Shown in pieces: positions 27,261 to 35,672 of a stretch of DNA of 64,000 nt. The DNA lies in assembly GCA_039030335.1 (NCBI GenBank), contig JBCCEJ010000012.1, forward strand, positions 1-64,000, in the 5' to 3' direction. The position numbers and the translations under genes are program-made. The DNA is from JBCCEJ01 sp039030335 (GTDB taxonomy: Bacteria > Pseudomonadota > Gammaproteobacteria > HK1). Within the stretch, counting starts at the first letter, position 1; each line of letters opens with the position of its first letter. A model generated the notes under the pieces. That model was not told where the DNA came from. It made no database searches and was given only the letters and a program-made list of their open reading frames with translations.

Positions 27261-27767
27261 ATGGCAAGACTGGAATATGTAGACACCGAGAACCTTTCGG
27301 CGAGGGGCCGCGAACTCCTCGAGCAGAACGGTCACAAGAACATCTTTCGAATGCTCGCTCACTCGGAGTCGCATTTTCGCAACTACTGCCGGCTCGGACA
27401 TGCCATTCGCCACCGGGGGGAGCTGGATCCGAAACTTCGCGAACTCGCGATTACGCTGACCGGAATGCTGTGCGAGTCAGAGTATGAAGTGATCGCTCAC
27501 AAACGCATCGCCGCAGACGTCGGTGTCCCGGCCGAGCAGCTCGCCGCGCTCGAAACGTGGCGCGACGCGCCGGTGTTCACGTCTTTGGAGCGAGCTGTGC
27601 TGCAATTCACCGACCAGATCGTCACAACTCATCGGCCCGACGAGGCGGCGTTTGCAGCGGTACAGTCTGCCCTGACTCCGGGGGCCCTGATCGAGCTGCA
27701 CCTCGCGGTCGGATACTACGTCATGACATCGAAGTTCCTGCGCGGTTTCGACATCGATCTGCAGTAG
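27261..27767 (+). CDS. Carboxymuconolactone decarboxylase-family protein
   Basis: 168 residues, the AhpD-like helical fold. The family signature is present as E-L-A-I-T-L-T-G-M-L-C-E-S-E-Y-E-V-I-A-H, with the Cys and His in the CMD positions, then A-V-L-Q-F-T-D. Close relatives include peroxidase-related proteins with a single Cys and decarboxylases of the protocatechuate pathway; no other gene of that pathway is adjacent. ATG at 27261 is preferred because GAGG lies 9 bases upstream; an ATG at 27255 is also in frame. Confidence 0.88.
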   Translation: MARLEYVDTENLSARGRELLEQNGHKNIFRMLAHSESHFRNYCRLGHAIRHRGELDPKLRELAITLTGMLCESEYEVIAHKRIAADVGVPAEQLAALETWRDAPVFTSLERAVLQFTDQIVTTHRPDEAAFAAVQSALTPGALIELHLAVGYYVMTSKFLRGFDIDLQ

Positions 27768-27861
27768 GGCTGAGAGGACGCGGTGGCGCGCGCCGGCCGG
27801 CTGCAGCCCCGGCGCCGTCACAGCCGCTGCAGATCGGACCGTGCAGCGCTCGGGCGACAGC

Positions 27862-28746
27862 TCAGAACCGGTAGGTTATGCCGGCCTGCAGGGCGAAACC
27901 GCGGTAGTCGTCACCACCATCGCCGTTGCTGGCGCGAAACTTGCCCCCAACGTCCAGCGCAAGCTGACGGTTGATGACATAGCCGAGACCCAGAGACGCA
28001 TCGTGCCGCGTCGCGTCGATGCGATAGGCGAACCGCTGCCGGGTCTGATTGACCGCGGCCGGCAATGACAGCGGCCCGAAGGCATTGTCTGCCGCGACGG
28101 CTTTGGCGACCCGCATGATGCTCGCCGACGGAGTGGCTGCGGAGACGGTGTCGCCGACCCGAAACCGGTAGCGCGTGTAGAGAACGAGACGCTTCGAGGG
28201 CCGCCAGATACCAGCTGCGAACAGCGACTGACCATCCAGGTCGAAGACCCGCGCGCTGCTCGCCCGACGCCAGTCGTATATATAACCGGCACGCACGCTA
28301 AGGCGTTCCGTCAGCCGGCTGGCGAGCGTCAGGTCGAGACTGCCGGCCATGCCGTCGCGCAGATCGCTGTCACGGTATTGGCGCAAACCACCGCGCGCCC
28401 CAACCTCGAGGCGCGGTACTGAAAACCCCACAAAAGGTTTGAAGTAGCCACGGATTACCGCGTCCAGGGTGCCGTTGCTGAGGTCTGAATAGCGCAGGTT
28501 ATGCTCGTATCCAGCTTCGCCGGCGAGTTCCAGACCAACCCCGTCAGCGACCAGCTGGCGCCGCCTGACCGACAGTTCCGACCGACTGAGCCAGCCTTCC
28601 TCCCGGTCCGAAGCGCTGGCTGCGTTCGTCTGGTTGGACTCGAATACGACTGTCGTCAGGGCTTCGACGCGCACCGGCTCGCTCATGGCGGCAGGAACCG
28701 CCATGACAAGGGATATCAATATGCCGCAGGCCAGTGCAGACTGCAT
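27862..28746 (-). CDS. Outer-membrane beta-barrel protein
   Basis: 294 residues. A signal peptide (A-C-G-I-L-I-S-L-V-M-A-V-P-A-A-M-S) precedes a body of alternating hydrophobic and polar residues in about 12 strands, and the protein ends Q-A-G-I-T-Y-R-F with the terminal Phe that BAM recognises. I cannot assign a porin or transporter family. It is divergent from the FecR-domain gene with 59 AT-rich bases between, so the two may be coregulated and may work together at the envelope. Confidence 0.85.
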   Translation of the reverse strand: MQSALACGILISLVMAVPAAMSEPVRVEALTTVVFESNQTNAASASDREEGWLSRSELSVRRRQLVADGVGLELAGEAGYEHNLRYSDLSNGTLDAVIRGYFKPFVGFSVPRLEVGARGGLRQYRDSDLRDGMAGSLDLTLASRLTERLSVRAGYIYDWRRASSARVFDLDGQSLFAAGIWRPSKRLVLYTRYRFRVGDTVSAATPSASIMRVAKAVAADNAFGPLSLPAAVNQTRQRFAYRIDATRHDASLGLGYVINRQLALDVGGKFRASNGDGGDDYRGFALQAGITYRF

Positions 28747-28805
28747 CGGTGTTTCGCATGACCTAGAATCATACTTAATATTGTCACCTAAATTACTGTT
28801 TTTCA
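28747..28805. promoter_or_regulatory. Divergent promoter region
   Basis: This 59-base gap between the beta-barrel and FecR genes is clearly more AT-rich than its surroundings, with TTAATATTG, CTAAATTA and a T5 run just before the FecR ATG. Two promoters must fit here back to back. I could not fix individual -35 and -10 boxes. Confidence 0.5.
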
Positions 28806-29546
28806 ATGAATAGACGCAACAAGGCTCCCGATCTTCAAGATCCTGAGGTGCTGCGCCGCAAACTGGTCCAGGCGCTTGGTTTGGGATTGTTCGGAATTGG
28901 GGCCGGAATTCCGGCGTCCCTCGCTCAGCAAAGCGTGCCGTCACCTGGCCCACTGCCAGCCGGACGTTCCATCTACCGACTGGTCGGCGAAGCCACGGTC
29001 AACGGCACCAGGGCCACGCCGGAAACCCGCATCAACGCCGGTGATGAAGTAGAGACGAGGCGAGGCGCGGAAGTCGTGTTCGCAGTCAACGGCGACGCTT
29101 TCCTGTTGCGTGAGAACAGCCGTATCCAGCTAGAACGCGAAAACGCGATAATCGGCGCGCTCCGCATGTTCACCGGCGCGCTACTCGGCGTATTTGACCG
29201 CCGGCGCCAGCCGCTCAGCCTTTCGAGTTCGGTCGCCACGATCGGCATTCGGGGTACGGGCGTGTACATGGAAGCCGATCCGGAGCGTACCTACATCTGC
29301 ACCTGTTACGGCGAAACCGAACTGGCCGCCAACGACGACCAGACGTCGCGGGAAACCATCGTCTCCACACAGCACGACGCACCGCGCTACATCCTGGCCG
29401 CAGGTGCCGCAGGCACGCGCATTCAGCCAGCGCCGTTCATCAACCACACCGATGAAGAACTGGTGCTCATCGAAGCACTGGTCGGCCGGGACCCGCCTTT
29501 CGCGGTCTTTGGCGAAGGCTACGACGCGCCACGCCCGCGATACTGA
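28806..29546 (+). CDS. FecR-domain protein with Tat-like signal
   Basis: 246 residues. The N-terminus has a charged region with R-R-K-L-V-Q-A-L-G-L-G-L, close to a twin-arginine signal, and a likely cleavage after S-L-A-Q. The FecR domain (about 57-160) shows G-A-E-V-V-F-A-V-N-G-D-A-F-L-L-R-E and S-V-A-T-I-G-I-R-G-T-G-V. Classical FecR proteins are inner-membrane anti-sigma sensors next to an ECF sigma gene; here none is adjacent and no cytoplasmic anti-sigma part is seen. A C-x-C pair (T-Y-I-C-T-C-Y-G) follows the domain. It is a periplasmic protein of unknown role, perhaps tied to the divergent barrel. Confidence 0.87.
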   Translation: MNRRNKAPDLQDPEVLRRKLVQALGLGLFGIGAGIPASLAQQSVPSPGPLPAGRSIYRLVGEATVNGTRATPETRINAGDEVETRRGAEVVFAVNGDAFLLRENSRIQLERENAIIGALRMFTGALLGVFDRRRQPLSLSSSVATIGIRGTGVYMEADPERTYICTCYGETELAANDDQTSRETIVSTQHDAPRYILAAGAAGTRIQPAPFINHTDEELVLIEALVGRDPPFAVFGEGYDAPRPRY

Positions 29547-29614
29547 CGCAGACCTGCGCTCGCCACGACTTCCAAGGCATAGTGGAAGCCCCCATCCGAC
29601 CGGCGAAGCCTTCC

Positions 29615-31537
29615 ATGCCAGACCAATCCGTGCACACCGCAAGCGCCGTTCGCGGATGTCATCCGCTGAACGCACTGACACCGGCCGAAATCGAAGCCGC
29701 CGCGCATCTGACGCGCGCGCTGGAAGCATGGCACGGCGAGTGCCGGTTCGAGTCGATCGGGACCTGCTATCCGCCCAAACACGGCCTGCACTCAGACGCC
29801 GCCCGCACCTGGCGCAAAGCCGAGGTGTGTTTCTACGACACGCTCGACAACACACTCTACGAAGCCGTCGTCGATTTGAACGGGAGCGCTGTTGACCGTG
29901 TGCAGAACATACCCGGCGCACGCCCGGCGATCAGCGGCGACGAATTCATGATGTGCGCCCAGACGGTCGCGCAGCACTCCGGGTTCATAGCGGCGATGGC
30001 GAAGCGGGGCATTACCGACCTGACGCACATTCAGGTCGACCCGTTCTCGGCCGGCAACTTCGGCCTTGCCGCCGAGAATGACCGCAGGCTGGTGCACTGT
30101 CTCGTCTACTACCGCAACAACCCCTTCGACAACGGCTACGCGCACCCGGTCGAGGGGCTGAATGTCCTGTTCGACCTGAACAGGAACGAAGTCGTCGAAC
30201 TCATCGAGCACGGCGTGCACGAGGTTCCGCGCGACGAGGCCAACTACTCGCGCCATTTCCCGGCCATTCGCGAGCACCTGCGTGCCGATCTCCAGCGCAT
30301 CGACATCTCGCAGCCAAACGGTCCGACTTTCACGGTAGAAGACCATGTGGTGACCTGGCTCAACTGGCGGTTTCACGTCGAGTTCCACTCGCGCGAGGGA
30401 CTGGTGCTGAACGACATCCAGGTGCGTCATCCGCGCGCGAGCAATGGGACCGAAAACTGGCGCGATCTCTGCCATCGCGCCTCGATCGCCGAGATGGTGG
30501 TGCCTTATGGCGATCCATCGTTCAACCATTTTCGCAAGAACGCCTTCGATGTAGGTGAATACGGGCTCGGTCAGCTCGCGAACTCACTGACGCTCGGGTG
30601 CGACTGCCGTGGCTTCATCCACTACTTCGACGGCGTAGTCGCGAACACCCGCGGAGAGCCGGCCGTCATCGAAAACGCGATCTGCCTGCATGAAGAAGAC
30701 GACGGGATGCTGTGGAAACACACCGACTACATGTCCGAAGACGTGGATGTGCGGCGATCCCGGCGGCTTGTCGTGTCGATGATCGCAACGGTCGGAAACT
30801 ACGAGTACGGTTTCTACTGGAATTTCTATCTGGACGGCACGCTCGAGTTGGAGGTGAAGGCGACCGGCATCATGAACACCGCCGGCGTCAATGCAGTGAG
30901 CGGCGATCGCTATGGCACCGAGGTGATGCCCGGTGTTGTAGCTCACAACCACCTGCACCTGTTTTGTGCACGATTGGATATGGCGGTAGACGGCCAGCAA
31001 AACCGGCTTGTCGAAGTTGATGTGGTCGCCGACCCACCCGGCCCGGACAATCCCTGGGGCAATGCGTTTCGCGCGGTGCCCACCACGTTAGCGCGCGAAG
31101 GCGGACGCGAACGCAACGCGCAGACCGAACGCTACTGGCGTATCGAATCATCGGATCGGACCAATGCTCTGGGGCAACCGACCGCGTACCGCCTGCATCC
31201 ACACGGCAGCGTTCGCGCGTTCAACGACCCCGGTTCGAGGCTGGGCAAACGCGCGGCGTTCATGTTCAAGCAGCTCTGGTGCACACCGTACAACGAGGCT
31301 GAACGCTACCCGGCCGGGCGGTATGTCAATCAAAGTACCGGTGAGGACTCGATCGCGACGTGGACCGAACAGGGCCGCAGCGTGCGCGATACCGACATCG
31401 TGCTATGGCACACCTTCGGGCTCCTGCATATCCCGCGGCTGGAAGACTGGCCGGTGCAGCCGGTCGCCAAGACCGGCTTCTCGCTTACCGCAGATGGCTT
31501 TTTCGACCGCAACCCGACGCTCGAGATCCCAACCTGA
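29615..31537 (+). CDS. Copper amine oxidase (TPQ primary-amine oxidase)
   Basis: 640 residues, the usual bacterial length. The cofactor Tyr396 lies in A-T-V-G-N-Y-E-Y, the sequence that self-processes to topaquinone. Copper is held by the pair in A-H-N-H-L-H-L-F and a third His near the C-terminus (V-L-W-H-T-F-G-L). A-I-S-G-D-E-F and the catalytic-base region D-V-G-E-Y-G-L-G are also present. The enzyme oxidises primary amines to aldehydes with release of ammonia and H2O2. No signal peptide is seen. It starts 68 bases after the FecR gene. Its substrate could be a phenylalkyl- or polyamine. Confidence 0.95.
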   Translation: MPDQSVHTASAVRGCHPLNALTPAEIEAAAHLTRALEAWHGECRFESIGTCYPPKHGLHSDAARTWRKAEVCFYDTLDNTLYEAVVDLNGSAVDRVQNIPGARPAISGDEFMMCAQTVAQHSGFIAAMAKRGITDLTHIQVDPFSAGNFGLAAENDRRLVHCLVYYRNNPFDNGYAHPVEGLNVLFDLNRNEVVELIEHGVHEVPRDEANYSRHFPAIREHLRADLQRIDISQPNGPTFTVEDHVVTWLNWRFHVEFHSREGLVLNDIQVRHPRASNGTENWRDLCHRASIAEMVVPYGDPSFNHFRKNAFDVGEYGLGQLANSLTLGCDCRGFIHYFDGVVANTRGEPAVIENAICLHEEDDGMLWKHTDYMSEDVDVRRSRRLVVSMIATVGNYEYGFYWNFYLDGTLELEVKATGIMNTAGVNAVSGDRYGTEVMPGVVAHNHLHLFCARLDMAVDGQQNRLVEVDVVADPPGPDNPWGNAFRAVPTTLAREGGRERNAQTERYWRIESSDRTNALGQPTAYRLHPHGSVRAFNDPGSRLGKRAAFMFKQLWCTPYNEAERYPAGRYVNQSTGEDSIATWTEQGRSVRDTDIVLWHTFGLLHIPRLEDWPVQPVAKTGFSLTADGFFDRNPTLEIPT

Positions 31538-31550
31538 AGGGAAGCGCAGG

Positions 31551-32321
31551 TCAGCGCGAAAGCGCCGTCAACCAGCCAAGCCCGGCCTCTGTGGTGCTGC
31601 GAGGCTTGTATTCGGCGCCGAGAAAGCCCTGGTACCCCATCGCGTCGATCGCGTCGAAGACATAGCCATAGTCCAGTTCGCCGGCATCTGGCTCTCCGCG
31701 GTCGTGCGGAGCGGCGAACTGTACGTGCCCCACTATGTCGAGGCTCGCCGCCAGCCGCGCGCAGACGTCGCCCTGCATGATCTGCAGGTGATAGCAGTCG
31801 TACATGACTTTCAGATTGTCAGCCCCTACAGCGTCGAGCGTTGCGCGAGCAGCCTCTACGCTGGCGAGATGATAACCGGGCACATCGCGGTGATTGATCG
31901 GCTCGATGAGAACGCCCAAGCCATGCCCGGCAGCGGCGGCACAGGCATACGCCAGGTTTTCGCGGTAGGCCGATTCGGCCGCATCGCCACCATCGGTCCG
32001 GCCGGCCATGACATGCACGTTGGCGCAACCTATAGCGCTCGCGTACGTGACTGCCTCATCGATATACCCGCGCGCCTGCTCCTCGCGGCCAGGCACCGCA
32101 GCGAGACCAAAGTCGCCGGCCTCCTTGTTGCCCGGTTGCGTATTGAGACCGAGCATGGGCAAGCCCGTCTCGTTCAGAGCGGACAGCACTTCAGCCGTCG
32201 GGATGTCGTAGGGGAAATGGCATTCGACGGCGGCGAATCCGGCTTTGGCTGCCGCCCGAATGCCGTCACACAAGCTCAACTCCTGCCATAGAAAGCCAAG
32301 GTTCGCCGAGAATCGCGGCAT
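31551..32321 (-). CDS. Hydroxypyruvate isomerase-family TIM-barrel protein
   Basis: 256 residues of the xylose-isomerase-like fold. The opening P-R-F-S-A-N-L-G-F-L-W-Q-E, followed by A-V-E-C-H-F-P-Y, L-I-E-P-I-N-H-R-D-V-P-G-Y-H, M-Y-D-C-Y-H-L-Q and the C-terminal G-A-E-Y-K-P, match the Hyi/OtnI family, with two metal-binding acids and a His retained. Such enzymes isomerise hydroxypyruvate/tartronate semialdehyde or tetronate intermediates. The D-glycerate kinase at 38785-39771 could take the product onward, but the genes are 6 kb apart. Its stop faces that of the amine oxidase, 13 bases away. Confidence 0.9.
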   Translation of the reverse strand: MPRFSANLGFLWQELSLCDGIRAAAKAGFAAVECHFPYDIPTAEVLSALNETGLPMLGLNTQPGNKEAGDFGLAAVPGREEQARGYIDEAVTYASAIGCANVHVMAGRTDGGDAAESAYRENLAYACAAAAGHGLGVLIEPINHRDVPGYHLASVEAARATLDAVGADNLKVMYDCYHLQIMQGDVCARLAASLDIVGHVQFAAPHDRGEPDAGELDYGYVFDAIDAMGYQGFLGAEYKPRSTTEAGLGWLTALSR

Positions 32322-32590
32322 CTTCTTCTCCCATCTGTTTCACGGCGCGCGAGGCGGGTAGGACAACGGGAACAAACTGTATCGGGCTCTGTCACCAGTT
32401 TCACCCATAGTCGAGTTGCCCGGCGCGACTTCTCGGCGCATGATCGATTCGCAGCGCTCCAAAGGCCCCCTCCCGCCGTGCAACGTGGCCAACGGGCGAG
32501 TCGGACCACGACGGTCTCTCGCCGCCTTGGGTCCAGCACCGGGGTAACCCGGCATCCGAGCGCGCGCGACACGGACGGACGGATACAAGC

Positions 32591-33460
32591 ATCGCCAATC
32601 AATACGCCAAACAGATCGGCCGTTACGAGCTGAAGGCTCGTGCCGGGGAAGGTGCGTCCGGCGTCGTGTTCCGTGCCTACGACCCGATTCTCGACCGGGA
32701 CTGTGCGATCAAGCTGGCGCGCACGAACTCGATGTCCGACGACGAGATCCAACACGTCGTCGAAGAGTTCCACCACGAAGCCCAGATCGCGGGTAAGTTC
32801 GCGCACGAGAACATCGTGACAATCTACGACGTGCATTGCGCCGGGCGCCTTAACTATCTCGTGATGGAGTTCGTGCCCGGGCGCTCGGTGCAGGACTACA
32901 TGGATGCCACGGGCCCTCTCGACGTAGTCGAGGCGCTGGCGCTCGCGCACAAATGTTGCGTGGGGCTCGCCTACATCCACTATCACGGCGTGATCCATCG
33001 CGACATCAAGCCTGGCAACATCATGTACCACCCGGCGCAGGGCATCGCGAAACTGATGGATTTCAGCATCGCACACAAGATCGAACAGCCGCCCGCGCGC
33101 GACAACGGCACCATCGCTTACATGGCGCCGGAACACTTCGACCGCAAACGACGCATCTCAGCGTTAACCGACGTATTCGCGCTCGGCTCGACGATGTACC
33201 GGCTGCTGACGGGCGAATATCCCTTTGACAAGCGGCACACTGCGTTCCAAATCCTGCACCAGGAACCGGAGCCCATCACGACGCTCAGACCAGATATCCC
33301 TGCGGAAGTAGAACGGCTTATCTCCCAGGCCATGGCCAAGTCGGATGGTGACCGGTACGCTTCGGCCGCAGCTTTCGCGCACGCGATAGAAGTAGTGGCC
33401 GGACGCCTTTACCCGGGAATCACGATCGTCGACACCGGCCGGGGCTACCTGGACGTGTGA
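32591..33460 (+). CDS. Ser/Thr protein kinase without a usual start codon
   Basis: A single Hanks-type kinase domain of about 290 residues. The G-loop A-G-E-G-A-S-G-V-V-F, the Lys in C-A-I-K-L, V-I-H-R-D-I-K-P-G-N and M-A-P-E are intact. The metal-binding loop reads D-F-S, not D-F-G. The first ATG/GTG/TTG in frame is GTG at 32666, which falls after the G-loop, so the true N-terminus must be further upstream. From the stop at 32441 there is no usual start codon; ATC at 32591 is placed only as an illustration. There is no membrane or sensor tail, so the kinase is cytoplasmic. The next gene overlaps its stop by 4 bases. Confidence 0.85.
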   Translation: MANQYAKQIGRYELKARAGEGASGVVFRAYDPILDRDCAIKLARTNSMSDDEIQHVVEEFHHEAQIAGKFAHENIVTIYDVHCAGRLNYLVMEFVPGRSVQDYMDATGPLDVVEALALAHKCCVGLAYIHYHGVIHRDIKPGNIMYHPAQGIAKLMDFSIAHKIEQPPARDNGTIAYMAPEHFDRKRRISALTDVFALGSTMYRLLTGEYPFDKRHTAFQILHQEPEPITTLRPDIPAEVERLISQAMAKSDGDRYASAAAFAHAIEVVAGRLYPGITIVDTGRGYLDV

Positions 33461-34407
33461 ACCTCCCGGAGCTCTCTCACGCCGAACGCGCGCAGCTGAG
33501 CGCAGCCACCGTGCGAGGGCTGCAGCCGGGCGCCCACCGCATGACCATCGGTTTACGCCCGCTGGAGCCATCAGACTGGATCGCATGGTTCCCGGATCAC
33601 GACGCGCAATTGCAGGAAAAAGAGCGTGTGCTGGTTGCGCAATCGGACGTTCTGAGCGCGCTCCCGGAAGCAAAACTGGCGAGCGCCGAACTCGTTGCCA
33701 AGCTCGGCCGGCAATTGCCGCGCGAACTCCCCAGGCACTATCGAGCCGAGGGACGCAGGCTTCAGGTAATGGCGACTGGCGCCCGGGTCGATCTCGATTG
33801 CGACGGCCTCGAAGCGATGCGAACCGCCGCCCGACTGGTCCCCGATGACCTGGTCGTCATGCTGCCCGACGCCGACGACACCTACATACTGGCCGCTGCC
33901 GCGCTCTGTTTTCCAACCCGTTGGCGTCTGGCCGACAAGGTTGGTCATCCAATGCTCGCAATTCATGCCCCCGTGCCTGGATACGCCGAACAGATCGGCC
34001 GGGCCACCGACAAGGTCATGAGCAAAATCACCGCCGAACGGCCACTGTGGCGGCAAAACTGGTCTATCGTCGACTCCCCGGCACTCTATCAGCCGGTGCG
34101 CATTCCGATGCCGGCGCCGCGCACGCCGGCGGAAGCTGGCGAGCATTTCTGGCTGCGCAGCGAACGACAGTGCCTGGTGCGGTTACCCAGGTCCCGTGCG
34201 GTCGTTTTTTCGATCAGAATTCTTCAGGTATCTGTCGCACAAGCCTGTACCCAACCGGGTGTCGCGGCGTCCCTGGTCGAACAGATCGAAACGATGCCGG
34301 ACAGCCTGCGGGGCTACAAACAGTTGCAAGACGCGGCCAGCCCGCTACGCGAATACCTGAGGTCAGCGCTCGCGGCCGAACAATCGCAACCGCCCCATCA
34401 CGCGTGA
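33457..34407 (+). CDS. DUF3445 / heme-dependent oxidative N-demethylase-like protein
   Basis: 316 residues matching the HODM/DUF3445 type. The recognisable parts are the N-terminal M-T-I-G-L-R-P-L-E-P-S-D-W-I, a run of L-x-E-K-x-x-V around residues 50-60, L-D-C-D-G and H-A-P-V-P-G-Y (a potential heme His). Characterised members oxidatively demethylate dimethylamine or dimethylarginine-like compounds. The GTG start sits inside the kinase stop (GTGA), which points to translational coupling. At its 3' end it overlaps the convergent CoA-transferase by 10 bases. Confidence 0.78.
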   Translation: MNLPELSHAERAQLSAATVRGLQPGAHRMTIGLRPLEPSDWIAWFPDHDAQLQEKERVLVAQSDVLSALPEAKLASAELVAKLGRQLPRELPRHYRAEGRRLQVMATGARVDLDCDGLEAMRTAARLVPDDLVVMLPDADDTYILAAAALCFPTRWRLADKVGHPMLAIHAPVPGYAEQIGRATDKVMSKITAERPLWRQNWSIVDSPALYQPVRIPMPAPRTPAEAGEHFWLRSERQCLVRLPRSRAVVFSIRILQVSVAQACTQPGVAASLVEQIETMPDSLRGYKQLQDAASPLREYLRSALAAEQSQPPHHA

Positions 34408-35600
34408 GTACCGTCAGCCGTGACGCCCGCATCGATCAGCGACTCGATCTCCGCATCGGAGTAACCGGCTTCGCGCAATACCTCCACACTGTGCTCACCA
34501 AGCCTCGCTGGCAGTGAGCCGATGGTGAGCGGCGTCTTCTCGAACCGGACGCCAGGACCGGCGAGTCGGATCGTGCCTTCGGTCGGATGGTCGAAGTGCT
34601 GGAAAAGCCCAACCGCATCGAGATGAGGGTCTTTTTCGAGGTCGTCCAGGCGCGTCGCCGGACCGCTTGGTACGTCTGCCGCTCTCAGGGCTCCCAACAG
34701 GGCTTGCGTCTCCCAATCTGCGACACACTCAGCCACCATCGCATAGAGTTCGCCAATACACTCGCTACGCTTGCCGGGGTCGGTGACGCGGGGATCTTCG
34801 AGCATGTCGTGCCGCTCCATCAGCTGAAAGAACGCACGCCACTGTTTCACGTTGTATGGCAGCACGCAGACGTAGCCATCCTGCGTGGCGTAAGGGCGCC
34901 GGTACTCGACCATCGACCGCTCGTAGCCAGCTTCGCCGAGCGGCGGCTCGAAGCTCCGACCGGCGTTGTGTTCGATCAGATTGAAGCCGACGATAGACTC
35001 GAGCATCGGCACTTCGACGTACTGTCCTTCGCCGGTACGCTCCCGGTTGAACAGTGCCGCGAGCGTCGCGTGACAGGCGAACTGTGAGCCGATCTTGTCG
35101 CAGATCGACGCGTTGACGAACTGCGGTACACCGGAGCGTCCACCCTGCATGTCCGCCATGCCGGTCATGCCCTGAATGATGTCGTCATAGGCGGGACGGC
35201 TGGCGTACGGTCCGTTCTGGCCGAAACCGACCAGCGCCACGTAGACGATGGCGGGATTGACTGCGGCGCAGTCCTCGTAACTGAGCCCCAGGCGGGCCAT
35301 GGCCGCCGGGCGCACCGAGCACACGATCGCGTCGGCGCCGGCCGCCAGTTTCAGGAACACCTCGCGGGCGTCCGGCTGTTTCAGATCCAATACGACCGTG
35401 CGCTTATTGCGGTTCGCATTCAGGAAGAAATGCCCCATCCCGCGGTTGCGGTACGGCACGATGCCACGCGTGATGTCACCCTCGTGCGGCTCGATCTTGA
35501 TGACATCCGCACCGTAGTCGGCGAGCAGCTGGCAGGCGTAGGGACCAAAGCCAACGGTGGTCAGATCGAGAATCCTGACGCCATTCAACGGACCGGACAT
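34398..35600 (-). CDS. CaiB/BaiF (family III) CoA-transferase
   Basis: 400 residues from the ATG at 35600; the in-frame ATG at 35636 would only add an Arg-rich tail. The opening L-N-G-V-R-I-L-D-L-T, A-D-V-I-K-I-E-P and N-R-N-K-R-T-V-V-L-D-L-K are family marks, and the catalytic Asp lies in R-P-A-Y-D-D-I-I-Q-G. These enzymes move CoA between carboxylic acids. It is divergent from the hydratase-nitrilase pair, 72 bases away, which suggests one catabolic unit. The CoA acceptor is unknown. Confidence 0.93.
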   Translation of the reverse strand: MSGPLNGVRILDLTTVGFGPYACQLLADYGADVIKIEPHEGDITRGIVPYRNRGMGHFFLNANRNKRTVVLDLKQPDAREVFLKLAAGADAIVCSVRPAAMARLGLSYEDCAAVNPAIVYVALVGFGQNGPYASRPAYDDIIQGMTGMADMQGGRSGVPQFVNASICDKIGSQFACHATLAALFNRERTGEGQYVEVPMLESIVGFNLIEHNAGRSFEPPLGEAGYERSMVEYRRPYATQDGYVCVLPYNVKQWRAFFQLMERHDMLEDPRVTDPGKRSECIGELYAMVAECVADWETQALLGALRAADVPSGPATRLDDLEKDPHLDAVGLFQHFDHPTEGTIRLAGPGVRFEKTPLTIGSLPARLGEHSVEVLREAGYSDAEIESLIDAGVTADGTHA

Positions 35601-35672
35601 GTATGCTCCTCGGGGTCGACGGACACTGAACCGCACCGTTGCCGAAAGCGGGCGCGACGGTTCTTTGAGATC

